Under the pieces are notes generated by a model. It worked only from the letters and a program-made list of their open reading frames with translations, did no database searches and had not been told where the DNA came from. Positions 18,727 through 27,417 of a stretch of DNA of 64,000 bases are shown here, piece after piece. This DNA is from Dehalococcoidales bacterium (GTDB taxonomy: Bacteria > Chloroflexota > Dehalococcoidia > Dehalococcoidales > UBA3254), in the NCBI GenBank assembly GCA_016926695.1, contig JAFGOB010000031.1, positions 1 through 64,000 on the forward strand, in the 5' to 3' direction. Positions within the stretch are counted from its first letter, which is position 1. Every line of letters starts with the position of its first letter. Position numbers and translations under genes: made by a program.

Positions 18727-19602
18727 TTGGCAGATACCAGTTCAATAAAACAATTACTTGAAGCCGGCGCTCACTTCGGCCATCAGGCCAGCGGCTGGCA
18801 TCCCAGGATGAAAAAATACATCTTTACCAAGCGCAACGGGATTCATATCATCGACCTGGAGCAAACGGTTAAGTTGCTAACTCAAGCCCAGGAATTCGCC
18901 AAGGAGGTAGTGGCTGACGGGGGCTCAATACTCTTTGTCGGTACGAAAAAGCAGGCCCAGGAATCCATCGAAACGGAAGCCAAACGCTGCGGAATGTATT
19001 ACGTGAACCAGCGATGGCTGGGTGGTACGCTCACCAACTTTACTACCATCCAGTCCCGTATCGACTACCTGGTGAGACTGGAGGACCGCAAGGCCAAAGG
19101 TGAGTTCAGCAGGCTGCCTAAAAAGGAAGCCTCCAAGCTGGATGAAGAGATTGTCCGTCTCAACCATCAACTGGGCGGTATCAAAGAGATGACCAAGCTG
19201 CCCTCTGCTATGTTTATCGTTGATCCCACCAAGGACAAAATAGCCCTGATGGAAGCAAACCGCATGGACATTCCGGTTATCGCTATTTGCGATACCAACT
19301 GCAATCCGGATGTGCTGGACCTGATCATACCGGCCAATGATGACGCTATCCGCGCAGTCAAGCTGATTTGTTCAAAAATTGCCGATGCGGTGATTGAAGG
19401 AAAAGGAATCCAGGTCATCGTTCCAAAGGAAGAAGAACTGGCGGCTGAAGAAGCCGCTGCTCCCGCATTTGCGGAAGCAGACGCTGTAGCGGGCAAGGAG
19501 ATAATTCCCGAGGCTTATGAAAAACCGGAGATAACGGCCAATAATGGAGATGCTGCGGATACAGATACGGATGCTTCGATGGAAACATCTGAGGAAAAAT
19601 AA
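18727..19602 (+). CDS. rpsB: 30S ribosomal protein S2
   Basis: Ribosomal protein S2, 291 residues, starting with TTG at 18727 after AGAGGGG. The conserved core runs from [24 protein letters not shown] near the start through FVGTKKQAQ and [14 protein letters not shown] to [20 protein letters not shown]2 is usually 230-260 residues; the extra 50-60 at the C-terminus are acidic and Ala-rich and contribute no known domain. tsf follows almost at once, the standard arrangement. Confidence 0.97.
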   Translation: MADTSSIKQLLEAGAHFGHQASGWHPRMKKYIFTKRNGIHIIDLEQTVKLLTQAQEFAKEVVADGGSILFVGTKKQAQESIETEAKRCGMYYVNQRWLGGTLTNFTTIQSRIDYLVRLEDRKAKGEFSRLPKKEASKLDEEIVRLNHQLGGIKEMTKLPSAMFIVDPTKDKIALMEANRMDIPVIAICDTNCNPDVLDLIIPANDDAIRAVKLICSKIADAVIEGKGIQVIVPKEEELAAEEAAAPAFAEADAVAGKEIIPEAYEKPEITANNGDAADTDTDASMETSEEK

Positions 19603-19616
19603 TATTGGGGGATGCA

Positions 19617-20120
19617 TTGGAGATTACAACTGATCAAATTAAAAAATTAAGAGAAGAGTCCGGAGCCGGTATTATGGACTGCCGGAATGCTTTAAAAGAA
19701 ACTGAGGGAGATAAGGCAAAAGCCCTTGAGATTCTACAGAAACAGGGTCTGTCCAAGGCTCAGAAAAAAGCTGAACGTACAACCAAACAGGGCCTGGTAG
19801 CTTCTTATATTCACGGCGGCGGACGCATTGGAGCACTGGTGGAAGTAAATACAGAGACCGATTTTGTCGCCCGCACCGATGATTTTCAGGAACTGGCGCA
19901 TAACATCGCCATGCAGGTAGCTGCAATGTCTCCAGAATACCTGGCCAAGGAGGATTGTCCTGCCGGGGAAGAGCTGGATTTCCAGAATGTCTGCCTGTTA
20001 CTTCAGCCCTTCATCAAAGATCCTGCCAAAACCATACAGGACCTCGTTACCGAGCTTATTGCCAAGACCGGCGAGAATATCGTTATCAGCCGCTTCTCCA
20101 GGTTCGAGCTGGGCAAATAA
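19617..20120 (+). CDS. tsf: Elongation factor Ts
   Basis: Guanine-nucleotide exchange factor for EF-Tu, short form of 167 residues. I chose the TTG at 19617, because the family starts with EIT followed by a helix and GAGIMDCRNAL; the TTG at 19605 would add four residues and is also possible. The EF-Tu contact segment TDFVARTDDFQELAHNIAMQ is intact, and only one core subdomain follows, as in other compact bacterial forms. A rho-independent terminator follows directly. Confidence 0.95.
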   Translation: MEITTDQIKKLREESGAGIMDCRNALKETEGDKAKALEILQKQGLSKAQKKAERTTKQGLVASYIHGGGRIGALVEVNTETDFVARTDDFQELAHNIAMQVAAMSPEYLAKEDCPAGEELDFQNVCLLLQPFIKDPAKTIQDLVTELIAKTGENIVISRFSRFELGK

Positions 20121-20143
20121 GAGAGGGTTACCCCGCAGATTCA

Positions 20144-20179
20144 GGCAGCCGCTTTGAGGTTGAAGCGGCTGCCTTTTTT
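20144..20179 (+). terminator. Rho-independent terminator of rpsB-tsf
   Basis: A perfect 11-base GC-rich stem (20144-20154 with 20163-20173) is followed by six T residues. Confidence 0.93.
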
Positions 20180-20182
20180 GTA

Positions 20183-20191
20183 TGTTATAAT
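20183..20191 (+). promoter_or_regulatory. Extended -10 promoter of pyrH-frr-uppS
   Basis: TGTTATAAT is a TGn extended -10 with a perfect TATAAT. It sits directly after the tsf terminator, so pyrH is transcribed independently of rpsB-tsf. Confidence 0.6.
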
Positions 20192-20262
20192 AGCAATAAC
20201 AACGTTCACCCGAACTACTCAGTCCAGAGAAGGATTCCCTGTTCGGGTAAAAGGCTGGAGAT

Positions 20263-20988
20263 ATGCCCGCAGAAAGATATTCCAGGGTATTGCTGAAACT
20301 CAGCGGTGAAGCTTTTTCCGGTACGGCCGGCCACAGTATAGATCCTGTGATATTGAACAGAATCGCAGGGCAGATTAAAAAAGTCACCGAGACAGGAACG
20401 GGAGTGGCCGTGGTCGTAGGGGGAGGCAACATCTGGCGGGGGGAAGACATCTCCCACAACGGCATGGACCGTGTTACCGCAGATTATGCCGGGATGTTAG
20501 CCACCGTTATCAATGCTCTTGCCCTGCAGGACGCCTTGGAAAAAATCGGTGTTACCACCCGAACCCAATCGGCGATTGCTATCCAGCAGGTAGCGGAAAT
20601 GTTCATACGGCGCCGCGCAGTACGTCACCTGGAAAAGGGCAGAGTGGTTATTTTCGCCGCAGGCACAGGCAACCCCTACATGACGACTGACACCGCAGCG
20701 GCGCTGCGTGCTATTGAGATTGAAGCACAGGTCCTTCTGATGGCCAAGAACAATGTGGACGGCATTTACAGCGCGGACCCGAAGAAAGACCCTTATGCCG
20801 TAAAATTCGAACGGCTGACACATCATGAGGCTTTAAACCTGCGTCTTAAAGTCATGGACGCAACTGCTTTCTCTCTTTGCATGGAAAACAAACTGCCCAT
20901 AGTCGTTTTCGATATCGAAGCCCCCCAGGGTATCGAAAGGGCCGCAAATGGCGAGGCCATAGGAACGTTAGTAGCCAGCGAGGTGTAA
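20263..20988 (+). CDS. pyrH: UMP kinase
   Basis: Amino-acid-kinase-fold enzyme of 241 residues that phosphorylates UMP to UDP. Conserved elements are [12 protein letters not shown] at the N-terminus, the glycine-rich [11 protein letters not shown], and [18 protein letters not shown], which is typical of bacterial PyrH. Length is normal. It heads the pyrH-frr-uppS unit. Confidence 0.97.
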   Translation: MPAERYSRVLLKLSGEAFSGTAGHSIDPVILNRIAGQIKKVTETGTGVAVVVGGGNIWRGEDISHNGMDRVTADYAGMLATVINALALQDALEKIGVTTRTQSAIAIQQVAEMFIRRRAVRHLEKGRVVIFAAGTGNPYMTTDTAAALRAIEIEAQVLLMAKNNVDGIYSADPKKDPYAVKFERLTHHEALNLRLKVMDATAFSLCMENKLPIVVFDIEAPQGIERAANGEAIGTLVASEV

Positions 20989-21030
20989 ATTATTTTTTAC
21001 GTACAATAATGGTATATAGCGAGGTGCAAG

Positions 21031-21588
21031 ATGCCAAACAACATTTTAGCCAGCGTGGATAAAAAAATGAAGGCGGTCTCAGAAGGACTGCGACAGGATC
21101 TGGCAACCATCCGTACGGGCAGGGCCAGCCCTGCCCTGGTAGAGCATCTCAAGGTGGACTATGCCGGAGTACCTACCCCTCTCAACCAGGTTGCGGGAAT
21201 CTCCGCTCCTGAGGCCAAGCTGCTGGTAATTCAGCCATGGGACCCCGGAAGCTTGCATGCCATTGAACTGGCTATCCAGAAGTCCGATCTTGGTTTGAAT
21301 CCGATTAATGACGGACGGCTTATCCGGCTGAATATTCCCGACCTCAGTGAAGAACGACGCCATGAACTGACAAAAATCGTCCATAAAAGACTGGAGGAAA
21401 GGCGGGTAGCTGTGCGCAACCTCAGGCGTGATGCTCTTGAAGATATCAAGAAAGCCGAGAAAAACAAGGAAATGTCGCAGGATGACGCCAAACGTGCGGG
21501 AGAGCACTTGCAAAAAATGACCGATGCTTATATCCTGGTAGCGGAAAACATCGCACAGGAAAAAGAAAAGGAGCTGATGTCATTCTAG
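21031..21588 (+). CDS. frr: Ribosome recycling factor
   Basis: Ribosome recycling factor of 185 residues, which with EF-G splits ribosomes after termination. The family signature TIRTGRASPALVEHLKVDYAG and the conserved IQPWD and RRDALEDIKKAEK segments are present. The start follows an AGCGAGGTGCAAG site. uppS begins 7 bases after its stop. Confidence 0.97.
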   Translation: MPNNILASVDKKMKAVSEGLRQDLATIRTGRASPALVEHLKVDYAGVPTPLNQVAGISAPEAKLLVIQPWDPGSLHAIELAIQKSDLGLNPINDGRLIRLNIPDLSEERRHELTKIVHKRLEERRVAVRNLRRDALEDIKKAEKNKEMSQDDAKRAGEHLQKMTDAYILVAENIAQEKEKELMSF

Positions 21589-21595
21589 TACTACC

Positions 21596-22291
21596 ATGAA
21601 GGAAATACACCGTCCAAACCACGTTGCCATTATCATGGATGGGAATGGCCGCTGGGCTGAAAAACGAGGCCTTCCGCGCCTGGCCGGCCACCAGGCCGGC
21701 GTTAACCGCATCCGTTCGGTTGTCAAGGCCTGTCTCTCCAGCGATGTCAAGTACCTGACCCTCTACGGTTTCTCCACGGAAAATTGGACACGCCCGGAGG
21801 AAGAGGTACAGGGTATTTTCAGTCTGCTGGAAGAATCCATAGACATTGAAGGGGCCGAACTAAACCGTAACGGCGTGAAGATGAACCACCTGGGCCGTTT
21901 ATCCGAACTACCGGACGGTGTGCGTGCAGCAATTGAACGCAATTGCTATCTGACACGCAATAATACCCGCATGGTCTTGAATTTTGCCTTCAACTACGGC
22001 GGGAGGACCGAACTGCTGGATGCCGCATGCTGCCTGATTAACAATAATGTACCTGTTGCGAGTATAAATGCGGACACCTTTTCAAATTGTTTATATACCG
22101 CCGGTATACCGGATGTAGACCTGCTTATACGGACAGGGGGTGAGCTGCGAATCAGTAATTTCCTGCTATGGCAATCGGCCTATGCCGAACTGTACTTTAC
22201 GCGCGTCCTCTGGCCGGAGTTTACCGACAGGCAGGTCATGCGTGCTCTTACGGCTTATGACCAGAGGCAGAGACGCTTCGGAGGTCTTTAA
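21596..22291 (+). CDS. uppS: Isoprenyl transferase (undecaprenyl diphosphate synthase family)
   Basis: cis-Prenyltransferase of 231 residues that builds the long isoprenyl diphosphate carrier used for envelope glycans. The catalytic motif IMDGNGRWAEKRG is at residues 14-26 and YLTLYGFSTENW, FNYGGR and LLIRTGGELRISNFLLWQSAYAE follow. No Shine-Dalgarno lies close to the ATG, so translation is probably coupled to frr. cdsA, often the next gene, is instead at 34.1 kb. Confidence 0.95.
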   Translation: MKEIHRPNHVAIIMDGNGRWAEKRGLPRLAGHQAGVNRIRSVVKACLSSDVKYLTLYGFSTENWTRPEEEVQGIFSLLEESIDIEGAELNRNGVKMNHLGRLSELPDGVRAAIERNCYLTRNNTRMVLNFAFNYGGRTELLDAACCLINNNVPVASINADTFSNCLYTAGIPDVDLLIRTGGELRISNFLLWQSAYAELYFTRVLWPEFTDRQVMRALTAYDQRQRRFGGL

Positions 22292-22329
22292 GCAGAGAAG
22301 GGACCCTTCCTGAAGGGTCCCTTCTCTGC
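22292..22329. terminator. Bidirectional hairpin terminator
   Basis: Perfect 18-base arms (22292-22309 and 22312-22329) around CT begin directly after the uppS stop codon, between two convergent genes. It could end transcription from both sides. Confidence 0.8.
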
Positions 22330-22347
22330 ACCAGACTAAATCATATT

Positions 22348-23157
22348 TCAGGCAAGGGGTATATCACCCAGACTTACATCTTCCTGAGTATCGACCTTGA
22401 TTTCTTTGGTCAGTTTTCCCTTTTCAATCGTCAGAATGAATTTACTTACCGGAAGTTTTTCGAATTCGAAATCACCGTAGCTATCGGTAGTGGCTTTGTA
22501 GCTTTTTTTACTGGCTGAATCAACCAGGGTGACAGTGGCGCCTATCACAACCTCTTTCTCTTCCGGATCGTAAACCGTACCGGCCACAAATCTCTTCGGC
22601 AGATCTTTATAATATACCCTGGGCTTGTCAATGTCCTTCCGTTCGGGCTTGATATACTCGGCATTCTTGATGAAATCCTTGGCTTCCGATTCTTCCACGA
22701 ATTTCAAAGCCAGGGTCGGACAGGCATCAACACATCTCGGCTCTTTCCAGCCGCTATCCAGTAAATGAGCACATCCCGTGCATTTTTGAGCGATGTTGAG
22801 GTCCTCGTTGAAGTAAATAGCTCCGTAAGGGCAGATGTCAACGCAGTTTTTGCAGCCGGTACATTTCACAGGGTCAATGATCACCAGGCCGTCTTGACGT
22901 TTGTAAATTGCCTCAGGCTTGCAGGCAGCAATACAGGGGGCATTGTCGCAATGATTACACATTAGAGCTGTGTAAGCAACTTTCACCCTCGGTACCTGGC
23001 CGCGTACCTTCTCGGTCAATTTCAGCCAGAAATGCCCTGTTTCCGGCTGAGGTTTGGCATAGGGGGTCCAGTCGTTGGCCACATGTTCGTCTTTGCATGC
23101 TATCTGACAGTTGTAGCAGCCATTGCAGATTGAAGAATCAAAAGTAAAAACCTTCAC
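22348..23157 (-). CDS. Fe-S electron-transfer subunit of the molybdopterin enzyme
   Basis: Ferredoxin-like subunit of 269 residues. Residues 1-170 hold four cysteine groups: CNGCYNCQIAC, CNHCDNAPCIAAC, CTGCKNCVDIC, and CTGC with CVDAC, enough for up to four [4Fe-4S] clusters. Residues of about 185-265 form a beta-rich carboxypeptidase-regulatory-like domain (VAGTVYDPEEKEVVIGATVTL). This layout, with a C-terminal beta-barrel, is that of the small subunit of pyrogallol-phloroglucinol transhydroxylase. The GTG start overlaps the stop of the catalytic subunit by one base, after GAAGGAGG, so translation is coupled. Confidence 0.87.
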   Translation of the reverse strand: MKVFTFDSSICNGCYNCQIACKDEHVANDWTPYAKPQPETGHFWLKLTEKVRGQVPRVKVAYTALMCNHCDNAPCIAACKPEAIYKRQDGLVIIDPVKCTGCKNCVDICPYGAIYFNEDLNIAQKCTGCAHLLDSGWKEPRCVDACPTLALKFVEESEAKDFIKNAEYIKPERKDIDKPRVYYKDLPKRFVAGTVYDPEEKEVVIGATVTLVDSASKKSYKATTDSYGDFEFEKLPVSKFILTIEKGKLTKEIKVDTQEDVSLGDIPLA

Positions 23158-25799
23158 TATTTTCCTCCTTCATCAACCCAGGCATTGAAGCGTAAACCCG
23201 ATGCTGGGTCATATTCTCTTTCCCAGGCTTCTGGATAAAGTTTTTTCCACTCTTCCATCTCAGCTTGAGTCACCTTCTGGACATCAGCCAGGAAACCGCT
23301 GGTGGCCTCTCCTACGCAGTTCTTTGAAATAACCCAATCAGGGGAAATCAAATCAATAGCGCCACCTCTATCTATCTTACCAGGTAGAATCGCATCACAG
23401 CGAGAACCATGGTCGATATAAGTTACCCCCGGCATTATCCTTTCCATTACCAGGGCTCCTCCCAGCACAATACCCCTCTCATTGAAGATCTTAACAATAT
23501 CTCCGGTCTTGATCCCCCTCCTGGCCGCATCTTTGGGATGAAGCCAGATGGGTTCATACATATAGCCGTCCCAACCCTTGACCTTACAGGTAAAGGCTTC
23601 GCGGGTCCAGGGGATATCATCAGCCTGGGCATGAGTCCTCCACCTGGGGTGATTGGCTACCACCAGCAAGGGGAAGATTTTTGCGCGGCTACCGCTCAAT
23701 CTCTCATCATGCATTTCACTCTTTTCAACCCATTGAGGATAGGGAGGTCTTTCTTTGTCGGTCGGGAAGTTCTCAGCCAGGGCTTCAGAGTACAACTCCA
23801 TCTTTCCCGAAGGAGTAGGGATAGGATTATTCTCCGGGTCCTCATAGAACTTCCTCCACAGGCTCTTGGCCATATCTTTTTCCCAGTCTTTTGCAATGGG
23901 GAAGACAAAATACTGCTTGTCAACGAACTCTTCCCAGGTCAGATACTTGTCACAGCCCATATTGACGAAGACCATTTTTTGCAGGTCGGCCGTGGTCTGC
24001 CCCTGGGTGATTTCTTCGTATTTCCCCATTTTCTTGGCTACTTCCATGACACATTCGAAGTCGCTCTTGGACTCGCCGACGGGCTCAATAGCCTTGTTCT
24101 GAATAGCGACATGCTGGAATTGTACACCCTGCCGGGTGTGTGTAACAATATCGTCCACTTCCATCATGGTATTGGCGGGAAGAATGATATCAGCATAGAG
24201 GGTATCATTCTCCAGCCAGGGATGCTGAACGACAATTGTCTCGATTTGCTCCTGCCGGTAAGCCTCGATAGTCTCGTTACCGCAGTTCCAGCAGGTGGTC
24301 CTGCAGGGGTTATCGCACCAGAGCATGTGTATTTCCGTGCCGCCTTCTTTCTTGTCTATGGGATATTCATATTTAACAAACTGGTCTTCCACACTTGCCT
24401 CAATCGCTCCGCTTCCGTAATAAGAAAGCGAGTGAAGCTGGATGGCCTTGTGGACCAGGGTTTTGGGAATAAGCTGCTTGCCCCAGGCGGCTACCGTAGA
24501 GCGGGTGGGCTTAATCAGGCGTTCACCCAGGACAGGATTGAAGAAACGGGTGGTCTTAATGCCTTCAGCACGGGGCATACCGCCGTATGTAATCTGGGTC
24601 TGCCAGCGTCCGGGTCCGCCCAACCCCTGCATGGCCAGTAAAACGCACTCCAGCCGGGCGGGTTCATGGGAATAAGGTCCTCTGACGTATGAACCGCCGA
24701 AATAGTGGGCGATCGATACAGCCTTTTTAGCCCAGTCCCTAGCCAGGGCTTTAATCGTCCACTCCGGGACTCCGCACCTTTTGGAGGCCCACTCCGGGGT
24801 CTTGGCTACGCCGTCTTCATCCTTGCCCATCACATAGTTCTTGATTTTTTCGAAGCCGACGGTATGCGACTTGATATATTGTTTATCATAGGTACCTTCT
24901 TTGATCCAGGTGTAGATAATCGCCAACTGCATTGCGGCATCGGTATTGGGCAGGACCGGTATCCATTTATCGGCATGGACAGCGCACCCGTAGTTCACAT
25001 CCGGACAAACATAGACATGCTTGATGCCGGCTTGATGCCAGAAATAACACAACCGGCTGGCGAACTGGCCTACGAAACCCCAGGGGGTAGTTTCGGGATC
25101 GCAGCCCCAGAACAGGACCATGTCGCTGTTTTCTGTTATATCTTTGACCACGTTGTCCGTGGGATGCATCATACCTACGATACCCTGGCCCCAGACATGC
25201 TTGGCGCCGAAGTACCAGCCCTCCCAGCTATCCGGATTTCTGACCATCTGTGTAAAACCGCCGATCTTGTCCAGAAGAAGACCGGACTGACCGTGGGGAG
25301 TGTTAATAGTCTTGCATTCTCCATGCCCATCGCCTTGTAGCAAGATCGCCAGCGGACCGTATTTTTTATGAATTCTTTTTATCTCACTGGAAATAAGAGT
25401 CGCGGCTTCGTCCCATGAAATCCTGACGAACTTGCTTTTTCCCCGGTTATGGGTATTCCTCTCCCCTTTGGGGTCCCAATCAACCCTCTTCAAAGGGTAT
25501 TTGATACGGTTAGGAGAATAAGTCCTTTTCTTGTAAGCAAGCGAATAAGGACCGATACAGGTCTTGGTAAGAGGCTCGAGCTTTACACCGTTCCTTTCAA
25601 ACTTCCAGGGGTTGAACTTCTTCATCTGGTATTTCCAGTCGTAATGGAACGGTCTGACACGGATAATTTTTCCGTTTTTCACATCAACAAAGACAGGAGC
25701 GCCCCCACCATGCATTCCACCAAGAGCAGTTGACTTCAGAACCGTCTTGTCTATCTGAGCAACGCCCTTGACTCCGGGCTCAACTCTTTTTTCTGCCAT
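23157..25799 (-). CDS. Molybdopterin oxidoreductase catalytic subunit, pyrogallol-phloroglucinol transhydroxylase-like
   Basis: DMSO-reductase-superfamily enzyme of 880 residues that should bind a bis-MGD molybdenum (or tungsten) cofactor. There is no CxxC cluster motif in the N-terminal 80 residues and no Tat signal, so it is probably cytoplasmic without its own N-terminal cluster. RNPDSWEGW places D190 and S191 where, as I recall, the transhydroxylase of Pelobacter has D174 and the Mo ligand S175; H159 lines up with its H144. FWGCDPETTPWG and GGAIDLISPDWVISK near the C-terminus also match that subfamily. The substrate could be a hydroxylated aromatic, but other members are uncharacterised. 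Confidence 0.8.
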   Translation of the reverse strand: MAEKRVEPGVKGVAQIDKTVLKSTALGGMHGGGAPVFVDVKNGKIIRVRPFHYDWKYQMKKFNPWKFERNGVKLEPLTKTCIGPYSLAYKKRTYSPNRIKYPLKRVDWDPKGERNTHNRGKSKFVRISWDEAATLISSEIKRIHKKYGPLAILLQGDGHGECKTINTPHGQSGLLLDKIGGFTQMVRNPDSWEGWYFGAKHVWGQGIVGMMHPTDNVVKDITENSDMVLFWGCDPETTPWGFVGQFASRLCYFWHQAGIKHVYVCPDVNYGCAVHADKWIPVLPNTDAAMQLAIIYTWIKEGTYDKQYIKSHTVGFEKIKNYVMGKDEDGVAKTPEWASKRCGVPEWTIKALARDWAKKAVSIAHYFGGSYVRGPYSHEPARLECVLLAMQGLGGPGRWQTQITYGGMPRAEGIKTTRFFNPVLGERLIKPTRSTVAAWGKQLIPKTLVHKAIQLHSLSYYGSGAIEASVEDQFVKYEYPIDKKEGGTEIHMLWCDNPCRTTCWNCGNETIEAYRQEQIETIVVQHPWLENDTLYADIILPANTMMEVDDIVTHTRQGVQFQHVAIQNKAIEPVGESKSDFECVMEVAKKMGKYEEITQGQTTADLQKMVFVNMGCDKYLTWEEFVDKQYFVFPIAKDWEKDMAKSLWRKFYEDPENNPIPTPSGKMELYSEALAENFPTDKERPPYPQWVEKSEMHDERLSGSRAKIFPLLVVANHPRWRTHAQADDIPWTREAFTCKVKGWDGYMYEPIWLHPKDAARRGIKTGDIVKIFNERGIVLGGALVMERIMPGVTYIDHGSRCDAILPGKIDRGGAIDLISPDWVISKNCVGEATSGFLADVQKVTQAEMEEWKKLYPEAWEREYDPASGLRFNAWVDEGGK

Positions 25800-25855
25800 A
25801 ATTACCTCTCCTTTCCAGAGTACTTAAGCTGAATCCGCCGACATAATGTACACCT

Positions 25856-25884
25856 ATTATAAAACATAATGGGAAGATACTCAA
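25856..25884 (-). promoter_or_regulatory. Promoter of the molybdopterin enzyme genes
   Basis: Read on the minus strand, TTGAGT (25884-25879) and a perfect TATAAT (25861-25856) are spaced by 17 bases. The enzyme genes can therefore be transcribed separately from the transporter gene upstream. Confidence 0.65.
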
Positions 25885-25932
25885 AAAAATGATCTTATAC
25901 GCTAAAAATTAATAATTATGATAGAGCATACG

Positions 25933-27225
25933 CTACCTGGTAACACCTCCGGAGTACCGGTACACGCTTTCGCGCCGATTCAGGCTTTTGAGGATGACTG
26001 AAAGGCCCAGAGAGAGCGTGCCGGCTATGGCGCCGATTACAAAAGCCCGGTGATAGCTACCGGTGATATCGAAGACCCAGCCCCCTATCCATGATCCCAG
26101 GGCACCGCCGATATTGCCCACAAAAATAGTCAGGCCCATCAGCGTGGCCATCGTCCTGGTACCGAAGAACTTGCCGATAAACAGGGGTATCTGGGGTACC
26201 TCTCCTCCATAAGTAAAACCAAAAATGACTGCAAAGAGATAAAAGGTCCACAGCTCGCGGGTAAAGATCAGGCATACATATGAAACTACCAGGAAGAGGT
26301 GAGTACATATCAGGGCGTTATTAATGCCTATTTTTTCTGATCCGGTGCCTATGATCATTCTTCCTGCGATACTGGTAATCCCCATGATGCTTATCAGGCT
26401 GGCAGCTATTAGCGGCGTTATACCGATATCCGTAGCATGGTTAACCAGGTGCACCGTTACCATTTGAGTACAGCCGAAGAAGATCAGGAAAGCCGGCAGC
26501 AGCACAAGCATTCTTGGGCTCCGCATAGCCTGCCAGAGTCCTGTATCTCCTTTTCCAACTGATACGTCCGGCTCAGTCTTCGTTTTTCCGGTCTGAACGG
26601 AAACAGGAGAAACCATGACCGGCGGGACCGGACGCATGAAAACAGCGCAGGCTATCATTATCGCTCCCCCGATAATACCGCAAACCAGGTACGCGTACGA
26701 CCAGTCTCCAGCGGCGATCAGCCTTTCGGCTCCCGGAACAATGAAGAGTGTACCCAGTCCCACTCCGGATGAGACCACACCGAGGGCAAGACCGCGGTAT
26801 TTGACAAACCAGCGGGAGGTCAGGGCGGTTACTATACCGAACGTACCGCTCAATCCTACAGACTCTATCAGGGAGTAGGTAATAAAGAACTGCCATAAAG
26901 CATTTACCCTGCTTGTCAGGATCAAGCCAAGGCCTATCATGAAACCACAAAACGCCAATATTTTTGTCGCACCGTACCGGTCTGCCAGCCAGCCTATGCC
27001 GATTGAAAAAGCCCCTCTTAAAATCAGTGACGTGGAATACACAGCCGAAACAGTAGCCCTGTCCCAACTGAAATAGGCGGCCATGGGTTTAAAGAAAACG
27101 CTGTAGCTGTACATCAGGCCGTATGTTACAGCCATCATCAAGGCCCCGATAATGACAATCAGCCAGCCGTAGTGGGATTTACGACGATTCTCTCCTGAAT
27201 CCTTTGAAAGACTATTATCAGGCAT
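25933..27225 (-). CDS. MFS transporter, oxalate:formate-antiporter-like
   Basis: Integral membrane carrier of 430 residues with about twelve hydrophobic helices. The N-terminal GWLIVIIGALMMAVTYGLMYSYSVFFKPM and the loop GWLADRYGATK are typical of the OFA and monocarboxylate branch of the major facilitator superfamily. A longer central loop near residues 200-225 separates the halves. It lies just upstream of, and in the same direction as, the transhydroxylase-like enzyme, so it may import the substrate or export the product of that enzyme. Confidence 0.87.
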   Translation of the reverse strand: MPDNSLSKDSGENRRKSHYGWLIVIIGALMMAVTYGLMYSYSVFFKPMAAYFSWDRATVSAVYSTSLILRGAFSIGIGWLADRYGATKILAFCGFMIGLGLILTSRVNALWQFFITYSLIESVGLSGTFGIVTALTSRWFVKYRGLALGVVSSGVGLGTLFIVPGAERLIAAGDWSYAYLVCGIIGGAIMIACAVFMRPVPPVMVSPVSVQTGKTKTEPDVSVGKGDTGLWQAMRSPRMLVLLPAFLIFFGCTQMVTVHLVNHATDIGITPLIAASLISIMGITSIAGRMIIGTGSEKIGINNALICTHLFLVVSYVCLIFTRELWTFYLFAVIFGFTYGGEVPQIPLFIGKFFGTRTMATLMGLTIFVGNIGGALGSWIGGWVFDITGSYHRAFVIGAIAGTLSLGLSVILKSLNRRESVYRYSGGVTR

Positions 27226-27298
27226 TAGGGGGTAACTCTCCTGAGCCGAGGGGGAAGGTCAAAAAGGTATTTCAACACATCTCTGACAGCTTATAGTA

Positions 27299-27327
27299 AT
27301 TATAGAAAATTGGAGTACTAATCACAA
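27299..27327 (-). promoter_or_regulatory. Promoter of the MFS transporter gene
   Basis: On the minus strand TTGTGA (27327-27322) and a perfect TATAAT (27304-27299) are 17 bases apart. The start site would be near 27292, about 67 bases before the ATG. Confidence 0.62.
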
Positions 27328-27349
27328 ATATTCCCCTTTCCGGATATTA

Positions 27350-27358
27350 TGTTATGAT
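27350..27358 (+). promoter_or_regulatory. Extended -10 of the DUF362 gene
   Basis: TGTTATGAT is a TGn extended -10 about 60 bases before the start codon. It is divergent from the MFS promoter. Confidence 0.45.
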
Positions 27359-27417
27359 GGAGGTACCAGAGAAAACACCCCCGTGATGATATACAGGAAG
27401 TCTGCCGGAGATCAAAT

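Noticed and set aside
23409..24641. 410-codon open frame antisense to the molybdopterin enzyme
   Set aside because: It is a shadow of a GC-rich gene on the other strand with clear family motifs; there is no ribosome site or family resemblance.
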